From Azospirillum brasilense (GTDB taxonomy: Bacteria > Pseudomonadota > Alphaproteobacteria > Azospirillales > Azospirillaceae), in assembly GCF_008365405.1 (NCBI RefSeq), contig NZ_QOKV01000020.1, positions 1 through 64,000 on the forward strand: 64,000 nt of DNA, in the 5' to 3' direction. The notes below the pieces were generated by a model. The model saw only the letters and a list, made by a program, of their open reading frames with translations, did no database searches and had not been told where the DNA came from. The stretch's first letter is position 1. Every line of letters begins with the position of its first letter. Shown here piece by piece: positions 1 through 7,894 of the stretch. A program made the position numbers and the translations under genes.

Positions 1-1115
1 CCAGACTCTATCGAAGAACCGCGATGACCGCCCCGCTGTGGATAACCGGCCCGCCTACGCCAGCCATGGGAAGGCGCTGCGGCGGGCCGCTTCCCCACAG
101 CTACACCACGCTTCGGGACACGACCAGCTCTTGCAATGTTGTGACGCGACCATAACGGGGTGGCATCCTGTTGCTGCTCTTGTTTGCCATGTGACGATTC
201 CTCTACCGAAGTCAGCAGGTCAATGAGCCTCTGGCGCGGGCCGTCGCCTAGATCAGTGCGGCCAGCGGCAAAATTCGAGAGCGTAGAGCGTTCGACACCT
301 ACGGCTCTGGCGATGCCTGAGACGCCGCCGCGTCCGAGATCCAAAAGGCGGGATTTCAGGGCACAGCGGAGGGTGTCATCTGGAGGAACGACCACGGGCT
401 GTGTCTCGAGATCGAAGGCGGTGGCGGTAAACGTTTGTCCATCGCCGGGCGGTTCGCTGTGGGGGGCCAAGATATATATAGCGGTTCCCGCATAGGGTAC
501 TTCGTTTAGTGATTGATTTTGCATGGTTTCTGAATCGTCGGAGTTCCCTACGCGGGAACCGTTTAAGTTCCCTACGCGGGAACTTGCGTTCCGTTTATCT
601 CCCGCCGACCGTTTAGACCGTTCACTCCGCCCCACACGCGAGGCTGATCGGGCTTCAGTTGCAGTTCTCTCAACCTCTCTGGCCATTTCAGCCGTGATCG
701 TCTTCCACTCGTTGCTTGGCGCCACATAGTACGAGCGCTCCCCAGGCCGTCCTTTAACGCTCGAATGATAAAAGGTAAGCCGGTAAAGGCTGGCGTGGTT
801 CTCCACCACACCCTTTTGCCCTCCCTGCTGAACCTCAATTAGCCGCAACCCCTCGGCTTCTTGTATGGTTGCCTTGATGTATTTCCGGGGAATCCCGAAT
901 CTATCAAGCTGATCGTAAGTGGCCTTCAACTTCCCGTTTTCATAACCACCATGGGCCATGTGTTCGATTTGCAAGAACTCGATAAGGCGAACACAGTAAA
1001 TCGACCGAGCTCGCCATGCCGGCGAACTCATCAATTCTGTTGACGCCCAGACCCAAGCTTGATCGCTAGGGGGGCCGCCGACATCCTTGATCTTCGGACT
1101 TAAAGGCTTTCCCAT
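1..1115 (-). CDS. HTH accessory protein of plasmid/phage-island type (3' end outside window)
   Basis: The frame is open from an ATG at 1115 to the window edge, so the C-terminus is missing; at least 371 residues. The start has AAGGA eight bases upstream. The N-terminal ~120 residues (W-x-W-A-S-T-E-L, IEHMAHGG, YDQLDRFGIPRKYI, then a TNEW-like SNEWK) resemble a family I know from alphaproteobacterial plasmids, prophages and islands, probably a winged-helix DNA binder of unproven role. A linker carries SRVGN twice, encoded by palindromic 17-mers. A second HTH-like stretch (GIARAVGVERSTLSNF) follows near residue 255. It lies downstream of the PC4-like and AlpA-like genes on the same strand. The A+T-richer composition fits acquired DNA. 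Function is unknown; a replication or regulatory role is only inference. Confidence 0.6.
   Translation of the reverse strand, partial: MGKPLSPKIKDVGGPPSDQAWVWASTELMSSPAWRARSIYCVRLIEFLQIEHMAHGGYENGKLKATYDQLDRFGIPRKYIKATIQEAEGLRLIEVQQGGQKGVVENHASLYRLTFYHSSVKGRPGERSYYVAPSNEWKTITAEMAREVERTATEARSASRVGRSERSKRSAGDKRNASSRVGNLNGSRVGNSDDSETMQNQSLNEVPYAGTAIYILAPHSEPPGDGQTFTATAFDLETQPVVVPPDDTLRCALKSRLLDLGRGGVSGIARAVGVERSTLSNFAAGRTDLGDGPRQRLIDLLTSVEESSHGKQEQQQDATPLWSRHNIARAGRVPKRGVAVGKRPAAAPSHGWRRRAGYPQRGGHRGSSIES
484..583. repeat. Palindromic 17-mers inside the coding region
   Basis: GTTCCCTACGCGGGAAC occurs at 543-559 and again at 567-583, 24 bases apart. A degenerate copy, GTTCCCGCATAGGGTAC, sits in opposite orientation at 484-500. 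Each has arms GTTCCC/GGGAAC. The two identical copies encode SRVGN in the HTH protein's linker. They could be DNA-binding sites as well as codons; that is inference. Confidence 0.75.
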
Positions 1116-1287
1116 CGCACCATTCCTTCACGACCAGCGCCCCACCGCGCCCGGTGGGGTTTCGGCCAACTCTTTGAAATTGCGAGAAGGCGGCGGTCTG
1201 AGTTCGACCACAGTCCGGCCGCAGTTCGCCCACAGTCGATGTGACTGGGAGCAAACTTCCGGCTGGCGGGTGTTGCGCCTGCCCCCA

Positions 1288-1524
1288 TCACAGCAGCCCC
1301 CGCCGCCGGGCCTCAGCTTCCGCGTCCTGGAGGCCGGCGATGATCTGCGGGAGCAACGCCACGCCGAACGTGACGCCCTTCTTCGTGGGGCCGATTTCGC
1401 TGGTGCTGCGGTACTCGACGAAGGTGCGGAGGTCGCACAGCGGATGGCCGTTGAACTCGGTCAGGGTGACGCGCAGTTCCTCCGCCACGTTCTTCTGGAT
1501 GGCTGAGATGATTATGTCGGACAC
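1288..1524 (-). CDS. Transcriptional coactivator p15/PC4-family protein
   Basis: 78 residues from a GTG start preceded by GGGAGG at seven bases. The sequence has the PC4-like core: an R-V-T-L-T-E strand, a D-L-R-T strand, then PTKKGVTFGVALLP and a helical end. PC4-like proteins bind single-stranded DNA and in bacteria often occur on plasmids, phages and islands; the cellular role here is not known. It starts 16 bases after the stop of the AlpA-like gene and is probably co-transcribed with it. The 172 bases separating it from the next gene show nothing I recognise. Confidence 0.8.
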   Translation of the reverse strand: MSDIIISAIQKNVAEELRVTLTEFNGHPLCDLRTFVEYRSTSEIGPTKKGVTFGVALLPQIIAGLQDAEAEARRRGLL

Positions 1525-1540
1525 AGCTAGGCCTCCCTGC

Positions 1541-1732
1541 TTATCGTTTTACGGGGCGCCGAGGAAGATTAGCCACGTACTTCTCCAGAGAATTAGTCAA
1601 AATCAGCGTTTTGCGCCCAATTTTTACAGCATCAATTTTTCCCTCATTGAGAAGCTCATAAAACTTTGTCGTCCCGACACCAATTTTTGCTTTAGCTTCA
1701 GCAACAGTCATAGCGATAGGATTCGTCTGCAT
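1541..1732 (-). CDS. AlpA/excisionase-like helix-turn-helix protein
   Basis: A 63-residue protein. I chose the ATG at 1732 because AAGGAG lies six bases upstream; a longer frame from about 1822 lacks such a site. TVAEAKAKIGVGTTKFYELL followed by EGKIDAVKIGRKTLI is the MerR-like winged helix typical of excisionases and AlpA regulators (helix, turn, helix, short wing). Such proteins direct excision or activate an integrase. No integrase is visible here, so its partner may lie left of the window. It heads the leftward block with the PC4-like and HTH genes. Confidence 0.75.
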   Translation of the reverse strand: MQTNPIAMTVAEAKAKIGVGTTKFYELLNEGKIDAVKIGRKTLILTNSLEKYVANLPRRPVKR

Positions 1733-2465
1733 AGCAGGCTCCTTATGCACTTCATGCATATGAATGTTTCGCGGGGTGTTGTTGGATTGCGCTTTAAAGC
1801 GCTGGTGTTCGCATGAGTTCAACTATGCGAGTCGGAATCTCGCGGTCAAGCCTCTAGCCACCCCAAATTCCATTTTGTTTTTTGAGAATTTTGAAAACAT
1901 CAGAAAATCAAGACGTTGAGATTTTCCAATTGAGGAAACACTCGCTTCAGCAACTTAATAATCAATCTGCTAATCTCATGTTTTGCGTTTTTTTGCTCGC
2001 TCTCAACATAGTGCGCGAGCTGGAGAACGACTTGGAGATCAAGCCGGAGAAGGAGTTGGAGAAGGAGTTGGAGAAGGAGCTGGAGAAGGAGCGGGGAAGG
2101 AGCCGCCGTAGGTGTCTAACATTTTCTGCTAAAGTGTCGCTGAGGTTCGCGGCACTTCGCTCTTCATCGGCGCCTGTTGATGGGCTTTTTGATGGGTAAC
2201 AGAGACATGTCTATGTTAAATAGTTGATTTTATTCAAGTGTAAGTGGACACCCCATCCGCCACCCAATCTTCTGCCCGGAATGCAAAGCACCACCCCTCG
2301 TTCGAAATCTTCCAATTTTCAACGCACCGCGCTTGCATTCGCGCGATTTTCCCAACCGGGTCGGTGCTTGCAACCCCTTGATGCAAGCTCATTCGAAAAT
2401 CCATACGGTTGTAATGTTTCCTTCAGGGCTTTGTGCTTCTCTGGAGCAATGGTCTCGGAGGCCGC
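1733..2465. other. 733-base intergenic region, A+T-richer
   Basis: Holds a perfect 14-base palindrome GCGCTTTAAAGCGC at 1789-1802, near the AlpA-like gene's promoter side and possibly its operator, and the GAGAAGGAG tandem repeat at 2047-2094. An open plus frame crosses the repeat, but codon use does not look coding. The right part should hold the promoter of the diguanylate cyclase gene; I cannot place it confidently. Confidence 0.5.
2047..2094. repeat. Four tandem 12-base units GAGAAGGAG(T/C)(T/G)G
   Basis: Four head-to-tail copies, the first two identical and the last two with single changes. Purine-rich on the plus strand. They read as Glu-Leu-Glu-Lys if translated, but the surrounding frame has no convincing start or coding character. 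Probably a slippage-generated simple repeat. Confidence 0.8.
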
Positions 2466-3362
2466 ATGCGGATTTTGGTGGTGGACGATTCGCGCATGGC
2501 GCGTACGGTGCTGTGCCAGCAGCTTGAAGGCTTCGGCCATCAGACGGCCTTCGCCGAAAGTAGCCACGCAGCGTTGGCACGTTGCCGTGATGAGCCCATC
2601 GACATCGCGCTCGTCGACTTCCGCGTCGGCGAGATGGAAGGGGTGGAGGTCTGCTGGCACCTGCGCGCGGCGCAGCGGGAACGACACCTCTATCTCATGC
2701 TGATGATCCCCGGCAGCATCACCAACCAGTTCTTCGAGGTCGTGGAGAACGGGGCCGACGAGTTCCTGCGCAAGCCGCTGGACCTGACATGGCTGCGTGC
2801 CCGGCTGCTCGCCGCCTCCCGCGTGGTCGACATGCAGCGCCAGCTGGAGCGGCTGGCCACCACCGATTCGCTGACCGGGGCGCTGAACCGCGGCCGTTTC
2901 ATGGCACGCGCCGCCGACGAGGTGGCACGGGCGCAACGCAACGGCCAACCGCTGTCGGCGATCATGCTGGACATCGACCACTTCAAGAAGGTCAACGACA
3001 CCTACGGCCACGCCACAGGGGACGAGGCCATCCGCAGCGTGGTCCGGGTCTGCCGCTCCATGGTGCGCGGCGCCGACGTCCTGGGCCGGCTGGGCGGCGA
3101 GGAGTTTGCCATCCTGCTGCCCGAAACGCCGCCGCAGGGAGCGGCTCTGCTCGCGGAGCGACTGCGCCGGGCGCTGGCGGAAACCGACGTGCGCATCGCC
3201 AACGGCGCCGGGTCCGCCCTCACCTTCACCGTCAGCATCGGGGTCAGCGCGCTCCGACCGGGGGAGACCAGCGTCGCCGCGGTGCTGGCGCGGGCGGACG
3301 AGGCGCTGTACCGCGCGAAGAACAGCGGCCGCAACCGCGTGGTGTGCGACGCGGCACTGTGA
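2466..3362 (+). CDS. Response regulator with GGDEF output (diguanylate cyclase)
   Basis: 298 residues. The ATG at 2466 is preceded by GGAGG and begins directly at the receiver (MRILVVDDS). Receiver ~1-125: acidic pocket VDD, phospho-acceptor Asp in ALVDFRV, conserved Lys in RKPLD. A short helix (QRQLERLATTD) leads into the GGDEF domain ~130-295: DSLTGALNRG, MLDIDHFKKVNDTYGH, and the active-site signature GGEEF. RGAD stands five residues before GGEEF, the expected product-inhibition I-site. It should make cyclic di-GMP when phosphorylated. No partner kinase is adjacent. Unlike PleD it has only one receiver. Confidence 0.92.
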   Translation: MRILVVDDSRMARTVLCQQLEGFGHQTAFAESSHAALARCRDEPIDIALVDFRVGEMEGVEVCWHLRAAQRERHLYLMLMIPGSITNQFFEVVENGADEFLRKPLDLTWLRARLLAASRVVDMQRQLERLATTDSLTGALNRGRFMARAADEVARAQRNGQPLSAIMLDIDHFKKVNDTYGHATGDEAIRSVVRVCRSMVRGADVLGRLGGEEFAILLPETPPQGAALLAERLRRALAETDVRIANGAGSALTFTVSIGVSALRPGETSVAAVLARADEALYRAKNSGRNRVVCDAAL

Positions 3363-3377
3363 TCCGACATCAAGCCG

Positions 3378-3491
3378 TCAGGTTTTCGGCACCAGCCAGG
3401 GCCGCGCCTCGACGTCCGCGCGGTCGAAGGCGTCGATGGCGTCCTGGTGGCGCAGGGTCAGGGCCACGTCGTCGAGGCCTTCGTACAGGTT
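3378..3491 (-). pseudogene. leuD: C-terminal remnant of leuD (isopropylmalate isomerase small subunit)
   Basis: The minus frame reads LYEGLDDVALTLRHQ, then DAIDAF and ARPWL before a stop. This matches the C-terminal ~37 residues of LeuD (E. coli equivalent: [20 protein letters not shown]). Upstream of residue N the similarity stops and the frame becomes unrelated; no start or domain precedes it. LeuD normally has ~200 residues, so this is a broken duplicate or a recombination scar. The intact gene is not in this window. Confidence 0.7.
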
Positions 3492-3632
3492 TGGTCAGCA
3501 GCGATGTCGGGGATGCCAATGATCCAGACGCGATCAATCGGGCGCCTGCGGCACCGCCCACCGAAATCGGCGGGGTCCGCACCCCGAATGTGACGGAGAT
3601 GGGAAAAGCTCGGTAAGACGGCGCCCAAAAGA

Positions 3633-3662
3633 AAAAGGCGCCTCGGAGGGGAGGCGCCTTTT
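3633..3662. terminator. Bidirectional intrinsic terminator after dcd
   Basis: AAAAGGCGCCTC, a six-base loop, then GAGGCGCCTTTT: a perfect 12-bp stem flanked by A and T tracts. It lies 22 bases beyond the dcd stop on the minus strand. Confidence 0.85.
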
Positions 3663-3683
3663 CGTCGTACTTGTGGTTTGCCG

Positions 3684-4268
3684 TCAGGACTGTTCCAGAT
3701 TGATCCGGCTTGGCAGCGGATCGAGCTGGTCGCGGTATTTGGCGTCGGGGCGCGCAGCGTAGGGCTTCGAAGTCGGCGACATCAGCGTCTCGAAGCTGAG
3801 GGCGCAGATGCGCATGCCCGGCCGCAGCGCCAGCGGCAACCGTCCGCAATTGAAGAATTCCAGCGTGATGCGACCGTTCCAGCCCGGATCGATGGTGTGC
3901 GCCGTGGCGTGCACCATCAGGCCCAGGCGGGCGAGGCTGCTGCGCCCGTCCAGACGGCCGGCGATGTCGTTGGGCAGGCCGATGCGCTGAACCGTGATGC
4001 CAAGCACCAGTTCGCCCGGATGCAGGAAGAACGGCTCGCCGACGGGAACCTCGACACGATCCATCAGCTTGTCGGGAACCTGGCTGGGATGGCCCTCGGG
4101 TGGGGCGAGGTCGACGAAGGCCGCCTTGCCCGGCGGGAAGACCTGGAAGGCGTTCCCGAGCTGGAGGTCGACCGACATGGCGCCGATCTGGCTCTCGGCC
4201 GGCAACGGGTCGATCTCGATGCGTCCTTCGGCGAGGTATCGGCGAATATCGACGTCTGACAGCTTCAT
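3684..4268 (-). CDS. dcd: dCTP deaminase
   Basis: 194 residues, matching the ~193 of E. coli Dcd. It deaminates dCTP to dUTP in pyrimidine deoxynucleotide synthesis. The start (MKLSDVDI) has an AGGAGGG site upstream. Family landmarks: IDPLPAESQIGAMSVDLQLG near the N-terminus, GRSSLARLGLMVHATAHTID with the nucleotide-binding Arg-Ser-Ser, and catalytic Glu in RITLEFFN. It is cytosolic and acts as a trimer. A frame continues upstream of this ATG but has no homology or ribosome site. It is monocistronic, with a strong terminator 22 bases downstream, and diverges from the UDG-like gene. Confidence 0.95.
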   Translation of the reverse strand: MKLSDVDIRRYLAEGRIEIDPLPAESQIGAMSVDLQLGNAFQVFPPGKAAFVDLAPPEGHPSQVPDKLMDRVEVPVGEPFFLHPGELVLGITVQRIGLPNDIAGRLDGRSSLARLGLMVHATAHTIDPGWNGRITLEFFNCGRLPLALRPGMRICALSFETLMSPTSKPYAARPDAKYRDQLDPLPSRINLEQS

Positions 4269-4370
4269 TCTTTCCGACCCTCCTGTCGAAACCGCAATCG
4301 GCGCGGCTCCGGTCGCTTCCCTGGCGCACTCTATAGCCGGATCGACGCCTCTCGACAACACAATCACCAA

Positions 4371-4400
4371 TCCCTTAGATGGCACCAGTCCCTTAGATGG
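4371..4400. repeat. Direct repeat TCCCTTAGATGG x2 in a divergent promoter
   Basis: Identical 12-mers at 4371-4382 and 4389-4400, period 18 bases, between divergent dcd and the UDG-like gene. The spacing is close to two helical turns, so a regulator site is possible; a chance duplication is equally possible. Confidence 0.6.
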
Positions 4401-4418
4401 GGCCGCTTTGCACAAGGG

Positions 4419-5330
4419 GTGATGGGAATGGCGGTATCCTCGATCGACGCGCCGGCAACGGACTCATCGGCGACAAACCAGGAGGCCGACCAGGAGGCCG
4501 AGTTGCGGCGCCTGTCCGTCATCCTGGGCGAGGTCCCGCCCGTGAACGCCCGGCCCGATGCGGTTTCGCTGTTCCGGACTCGCGTCACCGAACATGGGGA
4601 GCGGGTCCGCGCACTTCGCAACTCCGTGTCGCCGCTGTTCGTCGTCAACGGCGACCTCGCCGCCTACAGCGCCGAGGACGGCCCCCTGCCGGACCTGATC
4701 CTGGTCGGCGACAACCCGGGGCGCCGGGAGTACGAGCAGTCCGTCTATCTGTGCGCCCAGGGGCGCGCGGGGGCCATGGCGCACAGCTTCTTCGACGGCA
4801 TCTTCGGCGCCGGGTCCTTTCGCAGCAAGGTGATGGTGCTGAACAAAAGCTCCTTTCACACGCCGCGCACGGTGGGGCTGAACGAGGCGATGCGCGGCGA
4901 TCCGGGACTCGCCGAGGCGATCCGGCGCGACCAGGAGGAGAACGCGCGCCTGATCGCCGACTCGGTGGCCCTGCTCGGCGTTCCGGTCGTCACCATCGGC
5001 ATGGAAAGCGGCGGGACGACCTTCCAGAGCTTCCGCAAGACGCTGGAGGCCCGCTATCGCGCCCTCGGCACCCCACCGGCGGTCTTCCAGAAGAAGCGCC
5101 TCGCCAGCCCCTTCCGCAAGGTGCCGCACTTCTCGCTGTCGAAGATTTTCTGCCGCAACGCCGATTCCGCCTGGAACGCCGCGTTGGACGGCTTCCTCAC
5201 ACGCCACGCGGCAATTCCAGGCCTGCGAACGGAAAACGGCAACGTGTCGTCCAAACGGCTGCTCGGGCTGGGCGATGGCCCGTTGCTCGCCGATTACCTG
5301 GACAGGGTGATCCTCGGCCACGGTGGGTGA
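4419..5330 (+). CDS. Uracil-DNA-glycosylase-like protein of unknown substrate
   Basis: 303 residues from ATG 4419 (a second in-frame ATG at 4428 is possible). The first ~70 residues are low-complexity. The core, LILVGDNPGRREYEQSVYL, has the G-D-x-P-G loop position of the UDG superfamily. VMVLNKSSFHTP follows with a candidate Asn-Lys, and VPHFSLSK near residue 240 may be the distant HPS-type motif. I know related proteins annotated as hypothetical or UDG-like, none with a shown activity. It stands alone, diverging from dcd. DNA repair is a tempting link, since Dcd makes dUTP, but the pairing is inference. Confidence 0.5.
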   Translation: MMGMAVSSIDAPATDSSATNQEADQEAELRRLSVILGEVPPVNARPDAVSLFRTRVTEHGERVRALRNSVSPLFVVNGDLAAYSAEDGPLPDLILVGDNPGRREYEQSVYLCAQGRAGAMAHSFFDGIFGAGSFRSKVMVLNKSSFHTPRTVGLNEAMRGDPGLAEAIRRDQEENARLIADSVALLGVPVVTIGMESGGTTFQSFRKTLEARYRALGTPPAVFQKKRLASPFRKVPHFSLSKIFCRNADSAWNAALDGFLTRHAAIPGLRTENGNVSSKRLLGLGDGPLLADYLDRVILGHGG

Positions 5331-5343
5331 TCCTGCGCCTCCG

Positions 5344-5748
5344 TCAATGGCTTACGCCTTGCGCAGCCTTGCGGCAAGCGTCCTCACAGGTCCGGCAGGA
5401 CTCGGCGCAGATGCGGCAATGCTGGTGCATGCCGGCGTGCCGCTCGCACTCTTCGGCGCACAGGCGGCAGGCGGTGGCGCAGGCATCGAGCATGGCGCGG
5501 ATCACCGCCTCGTTGGAGCCGCTGCGCCGGGTGGCGACGGAGCCGGTCGCCGCGCAGACATCGGCGCAATCCATGTTCAGGCGGATGCACTGGACCAGTT
5601 CGGCCACCTGATCCTCGCCCAGGCAGGCGTCGGCGCAGGTGGTGCAGGTCTGCGCGCAGTCATAGCAGGCTTCGATGCAGCGGATGAGCGCGTCGTTGGT
5701 GTTTCCGCGGACATGCGGGTGCGTGCTGATCATCTCGCGGGCGTGCAT
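5344..5748 (-). CDS. Four-helix-bundle copper-binding (DUF326/Csp-type) protein
   Basis: 134 residues; the ATG at 5748 is preceded by GGAGG at six bases. Cysteines recur in helical spacing: CIEACYDCAQTC, CADAC, CIRLNMDCADVC, then CATACRLCAEEC and HQHCRICAESCRTCEDAC. This pattern lines the inside of a four-helix bundle that stores many Cu(I) ions in Csp proteins. There is no signal peptide, so it is probably the cytosolic type (Csp3-like). It is convergent with the UDG-like gene and diverges from the TauE-like gene. No copper regulator or exporter is adjacent, so copper storage is inferred from the family. Confidence 0.88.
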   Translation of the reverse strand: MHAREMISTHPHVRGNTNDALIRCIEACYDCAQTCTTCADACLGEDQVAELVQCIRLNMDCADVCAATGSVATRRSGSNEAVIRAMLDACATACRLCAEECERHAGMHQHCRICAESCRTCEDACRKAAQGVSH

Positions 5749-5908
5749 GGGCAGCCTCCGAAGGGCAGGGGTGTGGGGATGTGGGCATCGGCGCCCTCCC
5801 CCACCAACAGCGCCGCACCGCCATGGTTCGGAATTCTTCCGCTCTTTCCCTGGTCCCACCCACCCGCGCCGGTTTACAAGCGACCGGTACGGCTTGGGGG
5901 AATTGCGG

Positions 5909-6658
5909 GTGTTCAACGAGACGGTCGGTCTGACGGCGCTGATCCTGGCCGTCGCCACGCTGTACGCCGCGGTCGGACAGGCCGGAGCCTCGGGTTATCT
6001 GGCGGTCATGGGCATTGTCGGGCTCGACCCGGCGACGATGAAGCCGACGGCCCTCGCCCTCAATCTCCTGGTGGCGACCATCGGCACCGTCCGTTTCGCC
6101 CGCGCCGGGCTGTTCGACTGGCGGGCCTTCTACCCGTTCGGCGTGCTGGGGATGCCCTTCTCGTTCCTCGGCGGCACGCTGCACCTGCCGCCGCACCTCT
6201 ATTACCCGCTGGTCGGGACGATCCTCCTCTTGGCGGCGCTGGAACTGGCGCGGTCCACCTGGGCGGCGCGCGGAATGCCCGAACGGGCGGATAGAACCGC
6301 GCCGCCGTTTCTGCCGGCGCTCGCCGCCGGGGCTGCCGTGGGGTTCCTCTCCGGGATGACCGGCACGGGCGGCGGCATCTTCCTGGCGCCACTGATCCTG
6401 CTGATGGGTTGGGTCGAGACGCGTCGCGCCGCCGCCGTCTCGGCCGCCTACAATCTGCTCAACTCGGCGGCGGCGCTGGCCGGGACCTGGACGACCGCGA
6501 CGACCATGCCCGCGGCCCTGCCCTGGTGGCTGGCGGCCGCCGGGATGGGTGGGGCGGTCGGCGCATGGTTGGGCAGCCGCCACCTGCCGACCGCCACATT
6601 GCGTTATCTGCTGGCGGCGATCCTCGCCTTGTCCGGCCTCAAGATGCTCACGGCCTGA
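5909..6658 (+). CDS. Sulfite exporter TauE/SafE-family membrane protein
   Basis: 249 residues from a GTG at 5909, chosen because GGGGG lies eight bases upstream; a TTG at 5903 is the alternative. About eight hydrophobic helices form two related halves, the second opening with FLSGMTGTGGGIFLAPLILL, the glycine-rich family repeat. These inner-membrane proteins move sulfur- or carbon-containing organic anions; the substrate here cannot be read from sequence. The stop overlaps the end of the convergent SDR gene by 11 bases. Confidence 0.88.
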   Translation: MFNETVGLTALILAVATLYAAVGQAGASGYLAVMGIVGLDPATMKPTALALNLLVATIGTVRFARAGLFDWRAFYPFGVLGMPFSFLGGTLHLPPHLYYPLVGTILLLAALELARSTWAARGMPERADRTAPPFLPALAAGAAVGFLSGMTGTGGGIFLAPLILLMGWVETRRAAAVSAAYNLLNSAAALAGTWTTATTMPAALPWWLAAAGMGGAVGAWLGSRHLPTATLRYLLAAILALSGLKMLTA

Positions 6659-7688
6659 CCCTCGAACCCTCCCACGCCCGCCGCTCCCAGACATGGGCGG
6701 GCAGACGGCTCATCAGCGCGATGGGCAGCACGAACAGGGCGAGATTGGTCCAGGAGATGGCCCGGCGCCCGTCCGTCCGTCCCTGCGGCGCCTGCGCGGC
6801 GGCGCGCTCCATCCAGCCGCCGCTCGCCTCCCGGTAATCCGGCATGGCCTTCAGAACGCCGCCGGAGGTGTCGTGGGCCGGACGGTTGTCGAACATGTCG
6901 CGGTCCATCCGGTGGGCCAGCATGCGGTCGGCCAGCGCCGGCGCCACCACCTGCGGCAGTGCGGCGGAACGCCCCGCGGCTCCGACGAACAGCTCCGGCC
7001 GGGGGTTCTCGGCCAGGCGCAGGATGGCCTCGGCCACCTCCTCCGGCGGGCGCAGCGGCGTCATCGCCTTGACGGCGCGACCGGTGTAGTTGGCGCCATG
7101 CTGCCACAGCGGCGTGTCGACAGGACCGGGCAGCACGGTGCAGACTTGGATGCCGGGGTCCTCCACCAGTTCCTGCCTCAGCGTCTCGGAGAAGCCGCGC
7201 ACCGCGAATTTGCTGGCGGAGTAGGCGGCGGCGTAGCGCTGCCCGATGATCGAGGCCAGCGAGGCGACGTTGATGACCGTCCCCTCCTCACGCTCCAGGA
7301 AATGCGGCAGCACGGCGCGGCAACCGTTGGCGGTGCCGAAGAAGTTGGTGCGCATCACCTCCTCGAAGACATCCTGCGGAGTCTCCTCGAAGCGCCCGAA
7401 GGCGATCACGCCCGCGTTGTTCACCCAGACATCGATCCCGCCGAACACCTCGATGGCGCGCTCGGCTAGCCGGTTCATCTGCTCCTGGTCGCGCACGTCG
7501 GTGGGCACGACCATCGCCCGCCCACCGGCCTCGATGCACTCCTCGGCGACCTCGTGCAGGGCGGCGTGGCGCCGCGCCGCCAGGACCACCGCGGCGCCGT
7601 GGCGCGCGAATTCCAGGGCGGTCGCCCGGCCGATCCCGCTGGACGCCCCGGTGATGACCACCACCTTGTCGAAATGCCGACCGGCCAT
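6648..7688 (-). CDS. Short-chain dehydrogenase/reductase with C-terminal membrane segment
   Basis: 346 residues, longer than the ~250 of classical SDRs. N-terminal TGASSGIG is the NAD(P)-binding loop; NNAG and a catalytic YSASK (Tyr-x-x-x-Lys) follow around residue 155. After residue ~250 comes an extension ending in WTNLALFVLPIALMSRLP, a probable membrane helix close to the C-terminus. SDRs of this shape are common in bacteria and unassigned as to substrate. A 17-base tandem repeat lies in the divergent region shared with the TusA-like gene. Confidence 0.85.
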   Translation of the reverse strand: MAGRHFDKVVVITGASSGIGRATALEFARHGAAVVLAARRHAALHEVAEECIEAGGRAMVVPTDVRDQEQMNRLAERAIEVFGGIDVWVNNAGVIAFGRFEETPQDVFEEVMRTNFFGTANGCRAVLPHFLEREEGTVINVASLASIIGQRYAAAYSASKFAVRGFSETLRQELVEDPGIQVCTVLPGPVDTPLWQHGANYTGRAVKAMTPLRPPEEVAEAILRLAENPRPELFVGAAGRSAALPQVVAPALADRMLAHRMDRDMFDNRPAHDTSGGVLKAMPDYREASGGWMERAAAQAPQGRTDGRRAISWTNLALFVLPIALMSRLPAHVWERRAWEGSRVRP

Positions 7689-7765
7689 AAGCGTTGCTCC
7701 CGCATTGTTCGTTCGAATCCGTTTCCTTGGCTAACACCCCAGCCCGGCAAAGGTGCCCCGGCCCT

Positions 7766-7824
7766 CCGGAACGCCCAACCATCCGGAACGCCCAACCATC
7801 CGGAACGCCCAACCATCCGGAACG
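7766..7824. repeat. Tandem 17-base repeat, 3.5 copies
   Basis: CCGGAACGCCCAACCAT at 7766, 7783 and 7800, all identical, followed by a partial copy CCGGAACG. It lies between the divergent SDR and TusA-like genes. No spacers separate the units, so it is not a CRISPR array. Confidence 0.9.
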
Positions 7825-7894
7825 GTGGAGACGGAGGCGCGAACCCGGTACAGTCGCGGCGTTCGGTGACGATGCGGAAGAAGAGGTTACGTTC

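Noticed and set aside
1100..1291. Short minus-strand frames between the PC4-like and HTH genes
   Set aside because: They overlap the N-terminus of the HTH gene, have no ribosome site and no recognisable sequence.
1882..2199. Plus-strand open frame with repeated Glu-Leu-Glu-Lys
   Set aside because: The repeats come from a 12-base tandem DNA repeat; there is no ribosome site, no homology, and the flanking residues look random.
2577..2591. TGGCAC-N-TTGC-like sigma-54 promoter
   Set aside because: Spacing is wrong and it lies inside the receiver domain coding sequence.
7766..7824. CRISPR-like array
   Set aside because: The units abut with no spacers and no cas gene is present.
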